Assembly (NCBI RefSeq): GCF_018853445.1
Contig: NZ_JABELD010000023.1
Span: 1 to 41,795 of the forward strand
Length of the DNA stretch: 41,795 bases
Source: Acidithiobacillus concretivorus
GTDB lineage: Bacteria; Pseudomonadota; Gammaproteobacteria; Acidithiobacillales; Acidithiobacillaceae
Direction: 5' to 3'
Shown here: positions 15,951 to 25,586 of the stretch, piece after piece
How the letters are laid out: the number at the start of each line of letters is the position of its first letter
Numbering within the stretch: the stretch's first letter is position 1
Program-made: the position numbers and the translations under genes
The notes under the pieces: model-generated
What the model saw: the letters and a program-made list of their open reading frames with translations, nothing else
Databases searched by the model: none
What the model was told of the DNA's origin: nothing

Positions 15951-16424
15951 ATGGATTGGCACTTTCCCAGTGCAGATGTTTGCCAGTCTTGGGGGGCGGC
16001 CTTGGCGCAAACATTACCCGCATCGGCGGTCATTTATCTGGAAGGCGACCTGGGAGTCGGCAAAACGACGCTGGCCCAGGGTATTTTGCGGGCACTGGGC
16101 GTGACCCAATCCATCAAAAGTCCTACCTATACGTTGCTCGAAACCTATGAAACAAAATCCGGACTGGCACATCATCTGGATTTATATCGTTTGAATGATC
16201 CAGAAGAGCTGGAATACATCGGTATACGTGATTATCTGGGGACACCTGCCCTATGGCTGGTCGAATGGCCCGAAAAAGGCAAGGGGCATCTGCCAAATGC
16301 TGATCTCACGCTGCTTTTGCATATTCTCCCTGATGCCCGCCATCATTTGTCAGCAACGCCACAGCATGCGCGTGCCGAAGCCTGGGTTCAGGCTTTACCT
16401 GTTGCTCTGGCGCGCATGACATGA
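15951..16424 (+). CDS. tsaE: tRNA threonylcarbamoyladenosine biosynthesis ATPase TsaE
   Basis: 157 residues from ATG 15951 (TTG 15945 is possible two codons earlier). Walker A is GDLGVGKTT (32-40), followed by the TsaE motif SPTYTLLETYE, HLDLYRLNDPEELEYIGIRDYL and the VEWPEKG loop. TsaE is the ATPase that works with TsaB, TsaC and TsaD to make t6A37 in ANN-decoding tRNAs. It directly precedes mutL with a 4-base overlap (ATGA at 16421), replacing the common tsaE-amiC-mutL order: no N-acetylmuramoyl-alanine amidase gene is between them here. Confidence 0.93.
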   Translation: MDWHFPSADVCQSWGAALAQTLPASAVIYLEGDLGVGKTTLAQGILRALGVTQSIKSPTYTLLETYETKSGLAHHLDLYRLNDPEELEYIGIRDYLGTPALWLVEWPEKGKGHLPNADLTLLLHILPDARHHLSATPQHARAEAWVQALPVALARMT

Positions 16425-18271
16425 ACAAGCCAGTGACCGGTCCCGCACGCGTGCGCCGCCTGGACGCTACCCTCGCCAATCAAATTGCAGCGGGGGAGGT
16501 GGTGGAAAGACCCGCCTCGATCCTCAAAGAATTGCTGGAAAATAGTCTGGATGCACAGGCTACCCGGATTACCATTCAATTACAGGGTGGTGGTATGGAT
16601 TTGCTGAGTGTGGAAGACAATGGCACCGGCATGTTACCCGAAGATCTACCACTGGCGCTGGAGCGTCATGCCACCAGTAAGGTGTCATGCTGGGAGGATT
16701 TGCAGGCTATCCAGACCATGGGCTTTCGGGGTGAAGCACTGCCAGCTATTGCCTCGGTGGCGCGGATGGAAATTCTGAGCAGAACCCACGACGCGGGGCA
16801 GGGTGCCCGGCTCCAGGTGCATGGTGGTGATGTCCTGGCCTCGGAACCTGCTGCCCGCGCTCCAGGAACGACGGTGCAGGTTGCCGACCTGTTTTATAAT
16901 GTTCCGGCGCGCCGGAAATTTCTGCGTTCGGCCGCCGCCGAGTTGACCCGTATTCAGAAGGTACTCCGGCAGATAGCCCTGGCCAATTTTCCGATAGCTT
17001 TCGAACTGCTGCAAAATCGTCGCAGCCTGGTGCAGTACCCTGCGGCCGCCGATGCTGAAGCCCGTTCTGCAAGAGTCGCAAGCATCTTGGGCGAAGGTTT
17101 TTTGGCGAATGCGCTGTACCTCGAGCAAAGTGATCAGATTATGTCGCTGCGGGGCTGGCTGGGCTTGCCTACCTATAATCGTGCCCGGGGCGACGAGCAA
17201 TACTTTTTCGTCAATGGTCGTCCGGTGCGTGATCCGGTGCTGACCCATGCCTTGCGCGCTGCCTATCAGGATGTATTGTTTCAGGATCGCCACCCGTTGT
17301 TTGTTTTATATCTGGATATACCTGCCGGGCAAGTGGATGTAAATGTGCATCCAGCCAAGGCTGAAGTCCGTTTTCGGGATAGTCGCGCGGTACATGATTT
17401 CCTTTTTCATACCCTGCGTCGGATTATTGCCGAGCAGGGCGGAGATAAACCGCAAATATCCGTTCCGGTACAGCCAGCAATGCGCCCCCTCGGCCTTACT
17501 GCGGATCATTCCGGTGCTGCTGGTGGTATTCGTCCGACTTCTGGTCCGTCTTCTGGCTATGTACCCTCCTTCCAACAGGACTTGAGTGGTGTCGCCGAGG
17601 CCCGGACAGCGGCTTATTGGGAGCAGATGGTTGCGGCCGGTACGTCACGTTCAGTAGAAAATGATGTCGGGCAATCTCCACAGGAGCAATCTCTGGCGCC
17701 GGAATATCCACTGGGGCAAGCCGTAGCGCAAATTCATGCCCGCTTTATTGTGGCGCAAAATCAGGAAGGCATGATTCTGGTGGATCAACATGCGGCGCAT
17801 GAGCGCATCCTTTACGAAAAGATGAAAAAAGACTGCCAACTGGATGATAAACAACAATTTGTGATTCCAGAATACGTGCATGTTACCGCTGCACAAATGG
17901 CCTGCTTTGAAGATCAGCAGGAGGCATTGCGCGCCGCAGGACTGGATATCAGCGTAGCCGGGCCGGGCACGTTGGCTATTCATGGTGCTTTGCGTTCATT
18001 GGATGCGCGCAATTTTGCGCAACTGGTTGCGGAGCTTCTGGATATGGAAAAACCGTGGGGGCAGGGCGACGTGGAAGGTCATCCGGTATTGGCTGAAATG
18101 GCCTGTCGGGCGGCCATCAAGACCAGTCGGCGTCTGAACCTCGATGAAATGAACAGTCTCCTGCGCCAGCTGGAGGCGACGCCACGGTTTGGACAGTGTA
18201 ATCACGGTCGGCCTACGGTTGTGCAATTTTCTCTGGCGGATCTTGACCGCCTGTTTTTGCGTGGCCGATGA
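16421..18271 (+). CDS. mutL: DNA mismatch repair protein MutL with endonuclease motif
   Basis: 616 residues. The N-terminal GHKL ATPase is intact: IAAGEVVERPASILKELLEN (E37, N41), DNGTGM, ATSKV and TMGFRGEAL. A Pro/Ser-rich linker covers about residues 345-430. The C-terminal domain has DQHAAHERILYE (D455-E466), the DQHA(X)2E(X)4E endonuclease motif, plus ACRAAIK and CNHGRP metal-site motifs near the end. MutL of this type nicks DNA itself and occurs in lineages without MutH. The stop overlaps the miaA start. This matters because the mutS gene at the window's right end is interrupted. Confidence 0.97.
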   Translation: MNKPVTGPARVRRLDATLANQIAAGEVVERPASILKELLENSLDAQATRITIQLQGGGMDLLSVEDNGTGMLPEDLPLALERHATSKVSCWEDLQAIQTMGFRGEALPAIASVARMEILSRTHDAGQGARLQVHGGDVLASEPAARAPGTTVQVADLFYNVPARRKFLRSAAAELTRIQKVLRQIALANFPIAFELLQNRRSLVQYPAAADAEARSARVASILGEGFLANALYLEQSDQIMSLRGWLGLPTYNRARGDEQYFFVNGRPVRDPVLTHALRAAYQDVLFQDRHPLFVLYLDIPAGQVDVNVHPAKAEVRFRDSRAVHDFLFHTLRRIIAEQGGDKPQISVPVQPAMRPLGLTADHSGAAGGIRPTSGPSSGYVPSFQQDLSGVAEARTAAYWEQMVAAGTSRSVENDVGQSPQEQSLAPEYPLGQAVAQIHARFIVAQNQEGMILVDQHAAHERILYEKMKKDCQLDDKQQFVIPEYVHVTAAQMACFEDQQEALRAAGLDISVAGPGTLAIHGALRSLDARNFAQLVAELLDMEKPWGQGDVEGHPVLAEMACRAAIKTSRRLNLDEMNSLLRQLEATPRFGQCNHGRPTVVQFSLADLDRLFLRGR

Positions 18272-19182
18272 TTCCCGCCCTGTTCCTGATGGGGCCTACG
18301 GCGAGTGGCAAAACAGAACTGGCCATGCATATTGCCAACCAGTTGCCGGTAGATATTATCAGCGTCGATTCTCTGCTGGTTTATCGTCATTTTGATATTG
18401 GCAGCGCCAAGCCAGATTGCGCACTAAGGCAGCAATATCCCCATGCTCTGGTGGATATTCGTGAACCGGATGAACCCTATTCCGCCGGACTTTTTCGGGA
18501 AGATGCCCTGGCTTGCATCACCCGGGCACGCGCCCGGGAACGCATCCCCCTGCTGGTAGGGGGTACTGGCCTGTACTTTCGGGCGCTGGAACGTGGTATT
18601 GACGAGCTGCCCCCTGCCGATCCGCAGATACGCGGAAAACTACTGGAAGAAGCCGCGCAAGAAGGCTGGCCTGCATTACATTTGCGTCTGACTGCTCTTG
18701 ATCCGCACACGGCTGCAGGCATTCAGCCCCATGACCAGCAACGTATTCAGCGTGCGCTGGAAATTATTCAGCAAACCGGGGCACCGTTAAGTCAATCGCG
18801 GCAGTGGCAGGGCGCTTTCCCCGGACCACTGCTGAAAATTCTGTTACGTCCGGCTCGCGCCTGGTTGCATAACCGTATTCAGCAACGACTGGATTTGATG
18901 CTCCAGGAGGGCTTCCTGGAAGAAGTGGCGGCTTTACAGCAACGCCACTACGCCCCCGATCTTCCCGCCATGCGGGCAGTGGGTTACCGCCAATATTTTG
19001 CCTGCCTGAATGGCGAGTTTACCGTGGCAGAGGCTTATGCGGCAGCTCTGGCGGCAACGCGTCAGCTGGCCAAGCGCCAGGACACCTGGTTTAAAAGAGA
19101 ATCTGCGAATCTGGTGCTGGATCCGGCAGAGGATCAAGCACGGAAGTCTTTGCCGGACTGGATCAGACAGCAAATGCTGTAA
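18268..19182 (+). CDS. miaA: tRNA dimethylallyltransferase MiaA
   Basis: 304 residues. LFLMGPTASGKTELA is the P-loop; VDIISVDSLLVYRHFDIGSAKP carries the conserved Asp and DSxxxYR-type segment; VGGTGLYFRAL and the FKRE segment near the end are also typical. It transfers a dimethylallyl group to A37 of UNN-reading tRNAs, the first step of ms2i6A. It overlaps mutL by 4 bases (ATGA). The gene usually next in this neighbourhood in gammaproteobacteria, hfq, is not here; an efflux cassette follows after about 80 bases. Confidence 0.96.
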   Translation: MIPALFLMGPTASGKTELAMHIANQLPVDIISVDSLLVYRHFDIGSAKPDCALRQQYPHALVDIREPDEPYSAGLFREDALACITRARARERIPLLVGGTGLYFRALERGIDELPPADPQIRGKLLEEAAQEGWPALHLRLTALDPHTAAGIQPHDQQRIQRALEIIQQTGAPLSQSRQWQGAFPGPLLKILLRPARAWLHNRIQQRLDLMLQEGFLEEVAALQQRHYAPDLPAMRAVGYRQYFACLNGEFTVAEAYAAALAATRQLAKRQDTWFKRESANLVLDPAEDQARKSLPDWIRQQML

Positions 19183-19265
19183 TACACTTTCACTTTGGTC
19201 TATCGGCTCTGCCGACAATTACCGGTTCCTGGCCAAGCTCCAAAATCTTCTACGGGAGAACATGA

Positions 19266-20711
19266 TTGAAATCCTGGCATTTACTGGGTTGCTTGCTGCC
19301 AGCGCTCATGCTGGCTGGCTGTGCACCGCCCATGCCTCATCTGGCAAAGCCTACCCAATTGCAGGATTTACAGCTTGGCAGTGACTTGACACATAAAAAA
19401 TCAGTTGGATCCGCTGTTGCGGACTGGTGGCGTCCTTTACTCAACCAGCCAGAGCAAAACATCATGCAACTGGCTCTTGAAAAAAATCCAGACATGCTTG
19501 CCGCGAAAGCCAGAATAGCCTTGGCTCTATCTGCGTTACGCGAAGCAGGAGCACAGCGCGAACCACAGCTCCAGGGCACCGGCCAGATTGGAGTAAGTCG
19601 TTGGACCAAAAATCAATTTTATTTGCCCCCCTATGCCGGAGAAACTTCCTGGAACAATTCTTTAAAGCTGGATTTTTCTTTTCATCTTGATCTTTGGGGC
19701 AAGGAGCAAGAGCAGGTTAAGGAAGCGCGCTTGCGCTTGCAAGCAGCCGAACAACAACAGCGTGCCGCCAGGTTAATTCTGGAGAATGCCGTGTTGCAAC
19801 AGCTTCTCGCAATAAACGCCAGTGCAGTCATTCTGCAGCGTTTAGAGGCCGAGCATCACCTCTTGCAGCGGCTTGAAAAAATTGAAAAGGAAAGACAGCA
19901 GCATGGCCTCAGTGATTCCTTGCTCAGCCTGGCAAGTGTCGCACGTCTTACGGGTTTGGAGCAGGAAATAGCCGCACAAAAGGCCAAATACGACAGCAAT
20001 CGTCAGGCATTGGCAACACTGTGCGGTGTGGGTGTCCAACTCCCCTTGGTGCTGCGTCATTACCAGCCCAATCTGTTGCAGACCCATTGGCAGCAACCCG
20101 GTACGGTTCCGGCTGAATGGATTGCCGAACGGCCAGATATTGCTGCTCAGTTGATAACCATCAAGGCGGCCGCTGCAGCGGTGCATATTGCCCGCGATGC
20201 CTACTATCCCAATATCAATCTGGTGGCTTTTGCGGGTGGTTTGGCAGCGGCCGGCGGCTTGTTCACTTTTTTGCACCCGGGCTCCTTACAAGCGGGTGTG
20301 GGGCCAGCCATCAGTTTACCATTGTTTACCGGAGGGCGACTGCGGGGCCACTTTGACGCCAGTCAGGCGAAATATCAGCTCGCCCGCGCGGCATACCAAA
20401 AAAGCTTGTTAGATGCCTTGCAGCAAGTCGCCTTCAGTCTGAGGCAATTGCGGTCTGCGAGTCAGGAGCGATCCATATTACAGCAGCGCGCAGCGGCCTT
20501 GTCGCGCAGCGCGGCGTTACAACAACAAAGATATCAGGCGGGTCTCAGTAATGCCCTGCCGGTCATAGCGGCGCAACTGCCGATCATCGACAATCAGATG
20601 CAGCAAATTCGCCTCGATACTTATGCCCGGCAAAATCTCATCAAGCTCTATGCCGCTCTGGGGGGAAGGGTGATTCCAAAAACCTGGACGGGACCCTATT
20701 CACCATCATGA
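19266..20711 (+). CDS. Outer-membrane efflux lipoprotein (OMF, NodT/TolC-type)
   Basis: 481 residues. A lipoprotein signal, LLPALMLAGC with the acylated Cys at 19, is followed by two OEP repeats rich in Ala, Gln and Leu (long helices of the periplasmic tunnel) and short beta segments. The family motifs DWWRPL near residue 53 and AEWIAERPDIAAQL in the second half are clear. Start is TTG at 19266 with GGGAG 8 bases upstream; a nearer ATG (19262) is in another frame and gives only a 40-codon peptide. It heads a four-gene run with a FUSC pump, a DUF1656 protein and an HlyD adaptor, so it probably forms the outer-membrane exit of that pump. Confidence 0.9.
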   Translation: MKSWHLLGCLLPALMLAGCAPPMPHLAKPTQLQDLQLGSDLTHKKSVGSAVADWWRPLLNQPEQNIMQLALEKNPDMLAAKARIALALSALREAGAQREPQLQGTGQIGVSRWTKNQFYLPPYAGETSWNNSLKLDFSFHLDLWGKEQEQVKEARLRLQAAEQQQRAARLILENAVLQQLLAINASAVILQRLEAEHHLLQRLEKIEKERQQHGLSDSLLSLASVARLTGLEQEIAAQKAKYDSNRQALATLCGVGVQLPLVLRHYQPNLLQTHWQQPGTVPAEWIAERPDIAAQLITIKAAAAAVHIARDAYYPNINLVAFAGGLAAAGGLFTFLHPGSLQAGVGPAISLPLFTGGRLRGHFDASQAKYQLARAAYQKSLLDALQQVAFSLRQLRSASQERSILQQRAAALSRSAALQQQRYQAGLSNALPVIAAQLPIIDNQMQQIRLDTYARQNLIKLYAALGGRVIPKTWTGPYSPS

Positions 20712-22891
20712 GTACCCTGAATCTTGCCAGTCGCCAATATTGGCAGAGTTTCTACCAGCATGATCTGCAAACCTGGATTTTTTGGGTCAAAACAGCCGCT
20801 GCAGCGCTGATTGGTCTTTGGTTGGCTTATAGATTCCAGCTGGACTCTCCCGATACGGTCGTTATCACCGTGTTTATTGTGATGCAGTCGCGTAACGGGA
20901 TGGTTCTGGCCAAGAGCTTTTACCGGGCGATTGGTACGATTGCAGGCAGTATTGTCGCCTTGCTGCTGGTAGCGACATTTCCGGATGAACGACTGGGATT
21001 TCTTGCCGGTTTGGCCCTTTGGGTTGGATTTTGCACTGCTGGAGCGCGTTATTTTCGTAATTTTCAGGCCTATGCTTTTGTACTAGCTGGCTATACGGCT
21101 GCTCTGGTCGGGCTGCCTGCGGCATTGGATCCTGAACATGCCTTTTATATCGGCGTTGCGCGCCTGAGTGATGTGATGCTTGGGATTATTGTGGCCTCGG
21201 TCATGAGCGCCATTGTATTTCCTCAAGCGCTCGAAGATCTGCTGCAGCAGACGGCGCAAGCGCGCCTGCAGCATTTTTTGCGCAATACCTTGCGCGTACT
21301 GCAGGGAGGTGTCCCTAGAGCTGACTGGATTGCGCTGCATCTTGAAGCTATTCAGGAGATTTTGCAGTTGGATAGTTATCGTTCCGGGGCGCTGTTTGAG
21401 AGTAGTCGTGGACGCCGTAAAAATATGCGCGTTCGGCAAATGATTGCCGATATGATGTTTGCTTCGGGTTCGCTGCATTTGCTCAATAGTCATATTCGCA
21501 GATTGCAACGCGATACCCTCGCGCCGGTGCGTATCAAAACCGAAAATTTGCTAGATTCAGTGCGTCAGGATTTTCAGGAGATACAACAACAAATCCAGAA
21601 TAGTGAGCTTGCCAGAGCAGAAAACCAGCTACAGATTCTACAAAACAGAATTCAGCGGCAATTGGGCGAACTGCGAGTCGCCTTGGAGGATGATCTGAAT
21701 GCAGATCAACGCCTTGCGCTCGATAGTCTGATTCTGTTACTGACCCGCTTTCTGGCCGAACTCCGGCGCTATATGGTCAGTTATGGGCAATTGATTTGTC
21801 CCGAGGCAATCAAAGCGGTCCCTCCCTTACCGCTGGCGATTGCCCGGGTACAAGAGAAACATTGGCATGCCTCTTTTGATCGTCCGCCTACAGAAATAGC
21901 TCAGCCCTTGAGCGCGGCCTTGCGCAGCATGGTTGTTGTTGCGGTGGTTTCGCTTTTCTGGCTAAACACGGCGTGGCCTTCTGGTCCGGAAGCCGTCATT
22001 ATTGCCGTAGTCCTCAGCGCGTTATTTTCCACCTTTCCAAATCCACTGGCTTCGGTGCGCCAAATGGGATTCGGCGTACTCACAGCTTTCCTCGCAGCTC
22101 TCCTGTTCAGTTTGGAGCTTTTACCCCGAATATCCGGTTTTCCCATGCTTGCCCTTGCGCTGTTGCCGTTTTTGTTAATCTCTCCATGGTTATTGACGCG
22201 TACCCGGTGGTCAGGAACAGCGGCTGGCTTTGGTATATTTTTTCCCCTGTTTGCCATTCCAGGAGAGGGGCAGGAAATATCCTATGCCGCATTGCTGAAT
22301 AATGGGACCGCACAATTACTGGCAGTATTTATCGTGGGTATTGCTTTTTATCTCATTTTTCCGGTGGGTAATAACTGGGAACGACGGCGACTTCTGCAGC
22401 GCTTTCGAGAACTTGTGCGGGTTGCGGCGCAGGCTCCACTACCCAATTTACGCAACCAGTTTGAAGCAGAAAGTCGTGAATATTTGCGTTTATTGGCCGC
22501 AGATTTGTCCCCTCAGCAGGCTGGTGACCTGAAAATTCTGCGTGAGGTAATGCGTCTTAATGAGCTCGCTGAAGGCATCCTGCAGTTGCGCATTTTGCTG
22601 CATGCACAAGCAGAAATGGAAGGCGAGCAACCTTTGCAACGCTATGAAGCGCAATATGTTACTCCCCTACTTGAAGCGTTTCCCGAAAAATATGAGGTAC
22701 CCATGTCGGCAAATTATGAAAAAAGTCTATGCGCGGTGATGGACGCTGCGGCTCACTTACCAATAGAAACCGTCGATATGGCTTTACATCCTATTTTGCC
22801 GCCTGATGCCCTGTTTCGTGTTTATGTTCATGTCATTGCCAGCGTTTCCCGGCGTTTCTCGGTAGCCAGCGAGGCTGAGCATGCCCGTTGA
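20708..22891 (+). CDS. FUSC-family inner-membrane efflux protein (AaeB-like)
   Basis: 727 residues with two FUSC membrane modules, about residues 25-170 and 400-520. The N-terminal module includes AAAALIGLWLAYRFQLDSPD and the ITVFIVMQSRNGMVLAKSFYRAIGT signature. A long soluble helical stretch with Gln-rich coiled-coil character (~265-330) lies between the modules. The family exports aromatic or hydroxylated carboxylic acids (AaeB) or fusaric acid; the true substrate is not evident. It overlaps the OMF stop by 4 bases and the next gene by 11, so the cassette is translated as one operon. Confidence 0.88.
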   Translation: MSTLNLASRQYWQSFYQHDLQTWIFWVKTAAAALIGLWLAYRFQLDSPDTVVITVFIVMQSRNGMVLAKSFYRAIGTIAGSIVALLLVATFPDERLGFLAGLALWVGFCTAGARYFRNFQAYAFVLAGYTAALVGLPAALDPEHAFYIGVARLSDVMLGIIVASVMSAIVFPQALEDLLQQTAQARLQHFLRNTLRVLQGGVPRADWIALHLEAIQEILQLDSYRSGALFESSRGRRKNMRVRQMIADMMFASGSLHLLNSHIRRLQRDTLAPVRIKTENLLDSVRQDFQEIQQQIQNSELARAENQLQILQNRIQRQLGELRVALEDDLNADQRLALDSLILLLTRFLAELRRYMVSYGQLICPEAIKAVPPLPLAIARVQEKHWHASFDRPPTEIAQPLSAALRSMVVVAVVSLFWLNTAWPSGPEAVIIAVVLSALFSTFPNPLASVRQMGFGVLTAFLAALLFSLELLPRISGFPMLALALLPFLLISPWLLTRTRWSGTAAGFGIFFPLFAIPGEGQEISYAALLNNGTAQLLAVFIVGIAFYLIFPVGNNWERRRLLQRFRELVRVAAQAPLPNLRNQFEAESREYLRLLAADLSPQQAGDLKILREVMRLNELAEGILQLRILLHAQAEMEGEQPLQRYEAQYVTPLLEAFPEKYEVPMSANYEKSLCAVMDAAAHLPIETVDMALHPILPPDALFRVYVHVIASVSRRFSVASEAEHAR

Positions 22892-23081
22892 AATAGTCCT
22901 TTTTGGTGCTGTGCTGCCTACGCTTTTGCCCATTTTTGGGCTGAGCGTCATTTTGTATCTGATCGTGGACAAATGGACCGGACGTTGGGATCTGGATCAA
23001 TGGGTATGGCATCCGGCACTGTTTCGTCTGGCCCTGTTTATTTGCGTTTTTGCACTGCTGGGTCTTGAGGTTTATCAATGA
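22881..23081 (+). CDS. DUF1656 small membrane protein (AaeX-like)
   Basis: 66 residues with two membrane segments (LFGAVLPTLLPIFGLSVILYLIV and LFRLALFICVFALLGLEVY) separated by a short polar loop, DKWTGRWDLDQWVWHPALF. This is the DUF1656/AaeX pattern, and the gene lies exactly where aaeX-type genes do, between the FUSC pump and the HlyD adaptor. Its function is not established in the family; it is assumed to be a small subunit of the pump. It overlaps both neighbours. Confidence 0.85.
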   Translation: MPVEIVLFGAVLPTLLPIFGLSVILYLIVDKWTGRWDLDQWVWHPALFRLALFICVFALLGLEVYQ

Positions 23082-23944
23082 TTGCACGTGTATTGCGGGT
23101 TTTGGTTACCATCCTGGTCGTGCTCCTCGCGGCCTGGCTGGGTTGGCGGCTTTGGCAGGCCTACATGGATCAGCCCTGGACAAGAGATGCGGTGGTGCAG
23201 GCGCAAATTGCCCAAATCAACGCCGACGTCGGCGGTCGAGTGATTGATGTGTATGTCAAGGATAATCAAAAAGTAGCAGCCGGAATGGTATTATTCCGTA
23301 TTGATCCGCAGCGCTATCGTCTGGCTCTCGTCAATGCGCGGGCCGCACTGGCGAATGCCACTGCGCAATTGGCGTTGCGGCAGGAGCAGGCTGCACGCCG
23401 GGCGCATTTGCCTGACGACGTGGTCTCGGCTGAGGCTCGCTCCGATGCTCTGCTGCAAGTGCGGGTAGCCCGGGCGCAAGCGGATGCTGCTCGTGCACGC
23501 GTTGGTCTTGCGCAGTATGATCTTGCCCATACCCAGGTGCGGGCTCCAGTGGCGGGTATTGTTTCTCATCTACGTCTGCGTGTGGGCGATTACGCAGCAA
23601 CCGGTAAGCCCCTTCTGGCTTTGGTGGAGACGGGCAGCTATTGGATTGACGGTTATTTTGAACAAACCCGGCTTCAGGGGGTGCATGTGGGAGATCATGC
23701 CCATCTGCGCCTGCTGGGTTCTGCCCATACTTTTCCGGGCTTGGTGGAGAGTATCGCGCCGGCTATTACTGATCGCGAAAGCCACACCGGGGCACGTCTC
23801 GTGGCCAATGTCCGGGCAAGCTTTAACTGGGTGCGACTACCTGCCCGCATTCCTGTGCACATCAAGATTTTAAGAAAACCCAAGGACTTCCCGCTTGCTG
23901 CCGGGATGCTTTGTTCCGTAGTCATTGAGCGAAAGCACTCATAA
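23078..23944 (+). CDS. HlyD-family periplasmic adaptor (AaeA-like)
   Basis: 288 residues. An N-terminal membrane anchor (VLVTILVVLLAAWLGWRLW) precedes the biotinyl-lipoyl domain (IAQINADVGGRVIDVYVKDN, then VAAGMVLFRIDPQRYRLAL). A short Ala-rich helical hairpin, the second lipoyl half (YDLAHTQVRAPVAGIVSHLRL) and a beta-barrel region (GSYWIDGYFEQTRL) follow. It would bridge the FUSC pump and the outer-membrane factor encoded upstream. Start overlaps DUF1656 by 4 bases. It is the last gene of the cassette; 124 bases separate it from ndk. Confidence 0.9.
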   Translation: MIARVLRVLVTILVVLLAAWLGWRLWQAYMDQPWTRDAVVQAQIAQINADVGGRVIDVYVKDNQKVAAGMVLFRIDPQRYRLALVNARAALANATAQLALRQEQAARRAHLPDDVVSAEARSDALLQVRVARAQADAARARVGLAQYDLAHTQVRAPVAGIVSHLRLRVGDYAATGKPLLALVETGSYWIDGYFEQTRLQGVHVGDHAHLRLLGSAHTFPGLVESIAPAITDRESHTGARLVANVRASFNWVRLPARIPVHIKILRKPKDFPLAAGMLCSVVIERKHS

Positions 23945-24004
23945 CGCCAGGCTTTTACGGGAACCGAACGTCATGGGTAAGAATATCTGAAACCGGACTT
24001 TCGA

Positions 24005-24033
24005 TTGCCAGTAAACCGGTGTAATGCTAGCCT
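24005..24033 (+). promoter_or_regulatory. Possible ndk promoter
   Basis: TTGCCA (24005-24010) and TAGCCT (24028-24033) are spaced by 17 bases and lie 36 bases before the ndk start. The -35 is good, the -10 weak. It would restart transcription after the efflux cassette. Confidence 0.35.
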
Positions 24034-24068
24034 ATGGCGACTTTTAATCTATCCCTATTGAGGAACTT

Positions 24069-24494
24069 ATGGCTGTTGAGCGCACTTTGTCCATTATTAA
24101 ACCCGATGCCGTCCAGAAAAATGCAGTAGGTGCCATTCTGGGCCGTTTTGAAGCAGCGGGTCTTCGGGTGGTAGCCAGTAAAATGTTGCATCTCAGCCAG
24201 GAAGATGCGGGTGGTTTTTATGCAGTTCACAAGGCCCGCCCCTTTTACGGTGAACTCTGTGCTTTCATGAGCAGCGGCCCGGTGCTGGTCAGTGCACTTG
24301 AAGGCGAGGGCGCGATCCTGAAAAACCGTGATCTCATGGGTGCGACCAACCCCAAAGATGCTGCGCCTGGAACTATTCGTGCGGATTTCGCTGACAGCAT
24401 TGATGCCAACGCCGTCCATGGTTCGGACAGTGCCGAAACGGCTGCCTGGGAAATCAGTTATTTCTTTAGTCAACGGGAGATTTTTTCGCGCTAA
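24069..24494 (+). CDS. ndk: Nucleoside diphosphate kinase
   Basis: 141 residues, the standard length. [15 protein letters not shown] opens the fold, and NAVHGSDS near the end carries the phospho-accepting H117. The enzyme passes the gamma phosphate from ATP to other nucleoside diphosphates through that histidine. GAGG lies 5 bases upstream of the ATG. It begins a long, gap-free housekeeping run; the rlmN start follows its stop directly. Confidence 0.97.
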   Translation: MAVERTLSIIKPDAVQKNAVGAILGRFEAAGLRVVASKMLHLSQEDAGGFYAVHKARPFYGELCAFMSSGPVLVSALEGEGAILKNRDLMGATNPKDAAPGTIRADFADSIDANAVHGSDSAETAAWEISYFFSQREIFSR

Positions 24495-25586
24495 ATGAGT
24501 GCCGAGGCTTGTGCTGTGATGCCGGCTCAAAAGCCGCACCTTCTGGGGCTGAATCGCCAGTCCCTTGAGCTTTTATTGGCTGATTGGGGAGAATCTCCCT
24601 TTCGGGCCAAGCAGATTCTGCAATGGATTCATGGCCGGCAGATCACAGACTTTGCGGAAATGAGTAACATCAGCAAGGCCTTACGTGCGCGTCTGAGTGA
24701 AGAAACCCAATATGCGGAGCCCGAAATTCTTGCCGACCAACTGGCTGCTGACGGTACCCGAAAGTGGTTGTTGGGTTTGCCTGACGGAAACGCGATTGAA
24801 ACGGTTTTTATTCCTGAGGAAGATCGGGGAACCCTCTGTGTCTCCTCGCAGGTAGGCTGTTCGCTGGCTTGCAGCTTTTGTGCGACGGGCGCTCAGGGGC
24901 TCAACCGTAACCTCGATACCCACGAAATTATTGCCCAGATCAGGACGGCCCGGCAACTGCAGGGCCTGGATGCCATTACCAATATTGTCTTTATGGGTAT
25001 GGGCGAACCGCTGCTGAATTTACGCCAGGTCTTGCCGGCACTGGATTTGTTGCGCGACGATTTCGCCTATGGTTTTGGGCCCAAGCGCATCACGGTCAGC
25101 ACCGCTGGTGTGGTTCCGGGGCTTGATCGGCTGGGTGCGGAGAGTCCAGTCAATCTGGCAATCAGTTTACATGCCAGCCGGGACGAAGTCCGTGATGTGT
25201 TGGTACCGGTCAATCGTCATTACCCTCTGGCTGAATTGCTTGATGCCTGTCGTCGCTATCCGCTGCTCCCGCGTCGCCGCATTACTTTTGAATATGTTAT
25301 GCTGGATGGTGTCAATGATAGCGATGCCGATGCCCGGGCCTTGTTGCGCATATTGTCGGGTATTCCAGCCATGGTGAATCTCATACCGTTTAACAGTTTT
25401 CCGGGTTCTGATTATAAGCGTTCGTCGCAAAAACGCATTGATGCCTTTCGGGATATTATCCTGCGCGGCGATGTGATGACCGTCACCCGTCGCCCGCGTG
25501 GCGATGACATAGCCGCTGCCTGTGGACAGTTGGCGGGACAGGTGCGCGATGGTCGACGCAGTATTCCTTTGAGGGTTCAGGCATGA
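24495..25586 (+). CDS. rlmN: 23S rRNA/tRNA adenine-C2 methyltransferase RlmN
   Basis: 363 residues, radical-SAM enzyme. The 4Fe-4S cluster ligands are C122, C126 and C129 (CSLACSFC). FMGMGEPLLN is the SAM/GGE-type segment, and the C-terminal GDVMTVTRRPRGDDIAAACGQL includes the second catalytic Cys. It methylates A2503 of 23S rRNA and A37 of several tRNAs. Its stop overlaps the next gene by 4 bases, an order (ndk-rlmN-pilW-rodZ-ispG-hisS) widely conserved in gammaproteobacteria. Confidence 0.97.
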   Translation: MSAEACAVMPAQKPHLLGLNRQSLELLLADWGESPFRAKQILQWIHGRQITDFAEMSNISKALRARLSEETQYAEPEILADQLAADGTRKWLLGLPDGNAIETVFIPEEDRGTLCVSSQVGCSLACSFCATGAQGLNRNLDTHEIIAQIRTARQLQGLDAITNIVFMGMGEPLLNLRQVLPALDLLRDDFAYGFGPKRITVSTAGVVPGLDRLGAESPVNLAISLHASRDEVRDVLVPVNRHYPLAELLDACRRYPLLPRRRITFEYVMLDGVNDSDADARALLRILSGIPAMVNLIPFNSFPGSDYKRSSQKRIDAFRDIILRGDVMTVTRRPRGDDIAAACGQLAGQVRDGRRSIPLRVQA

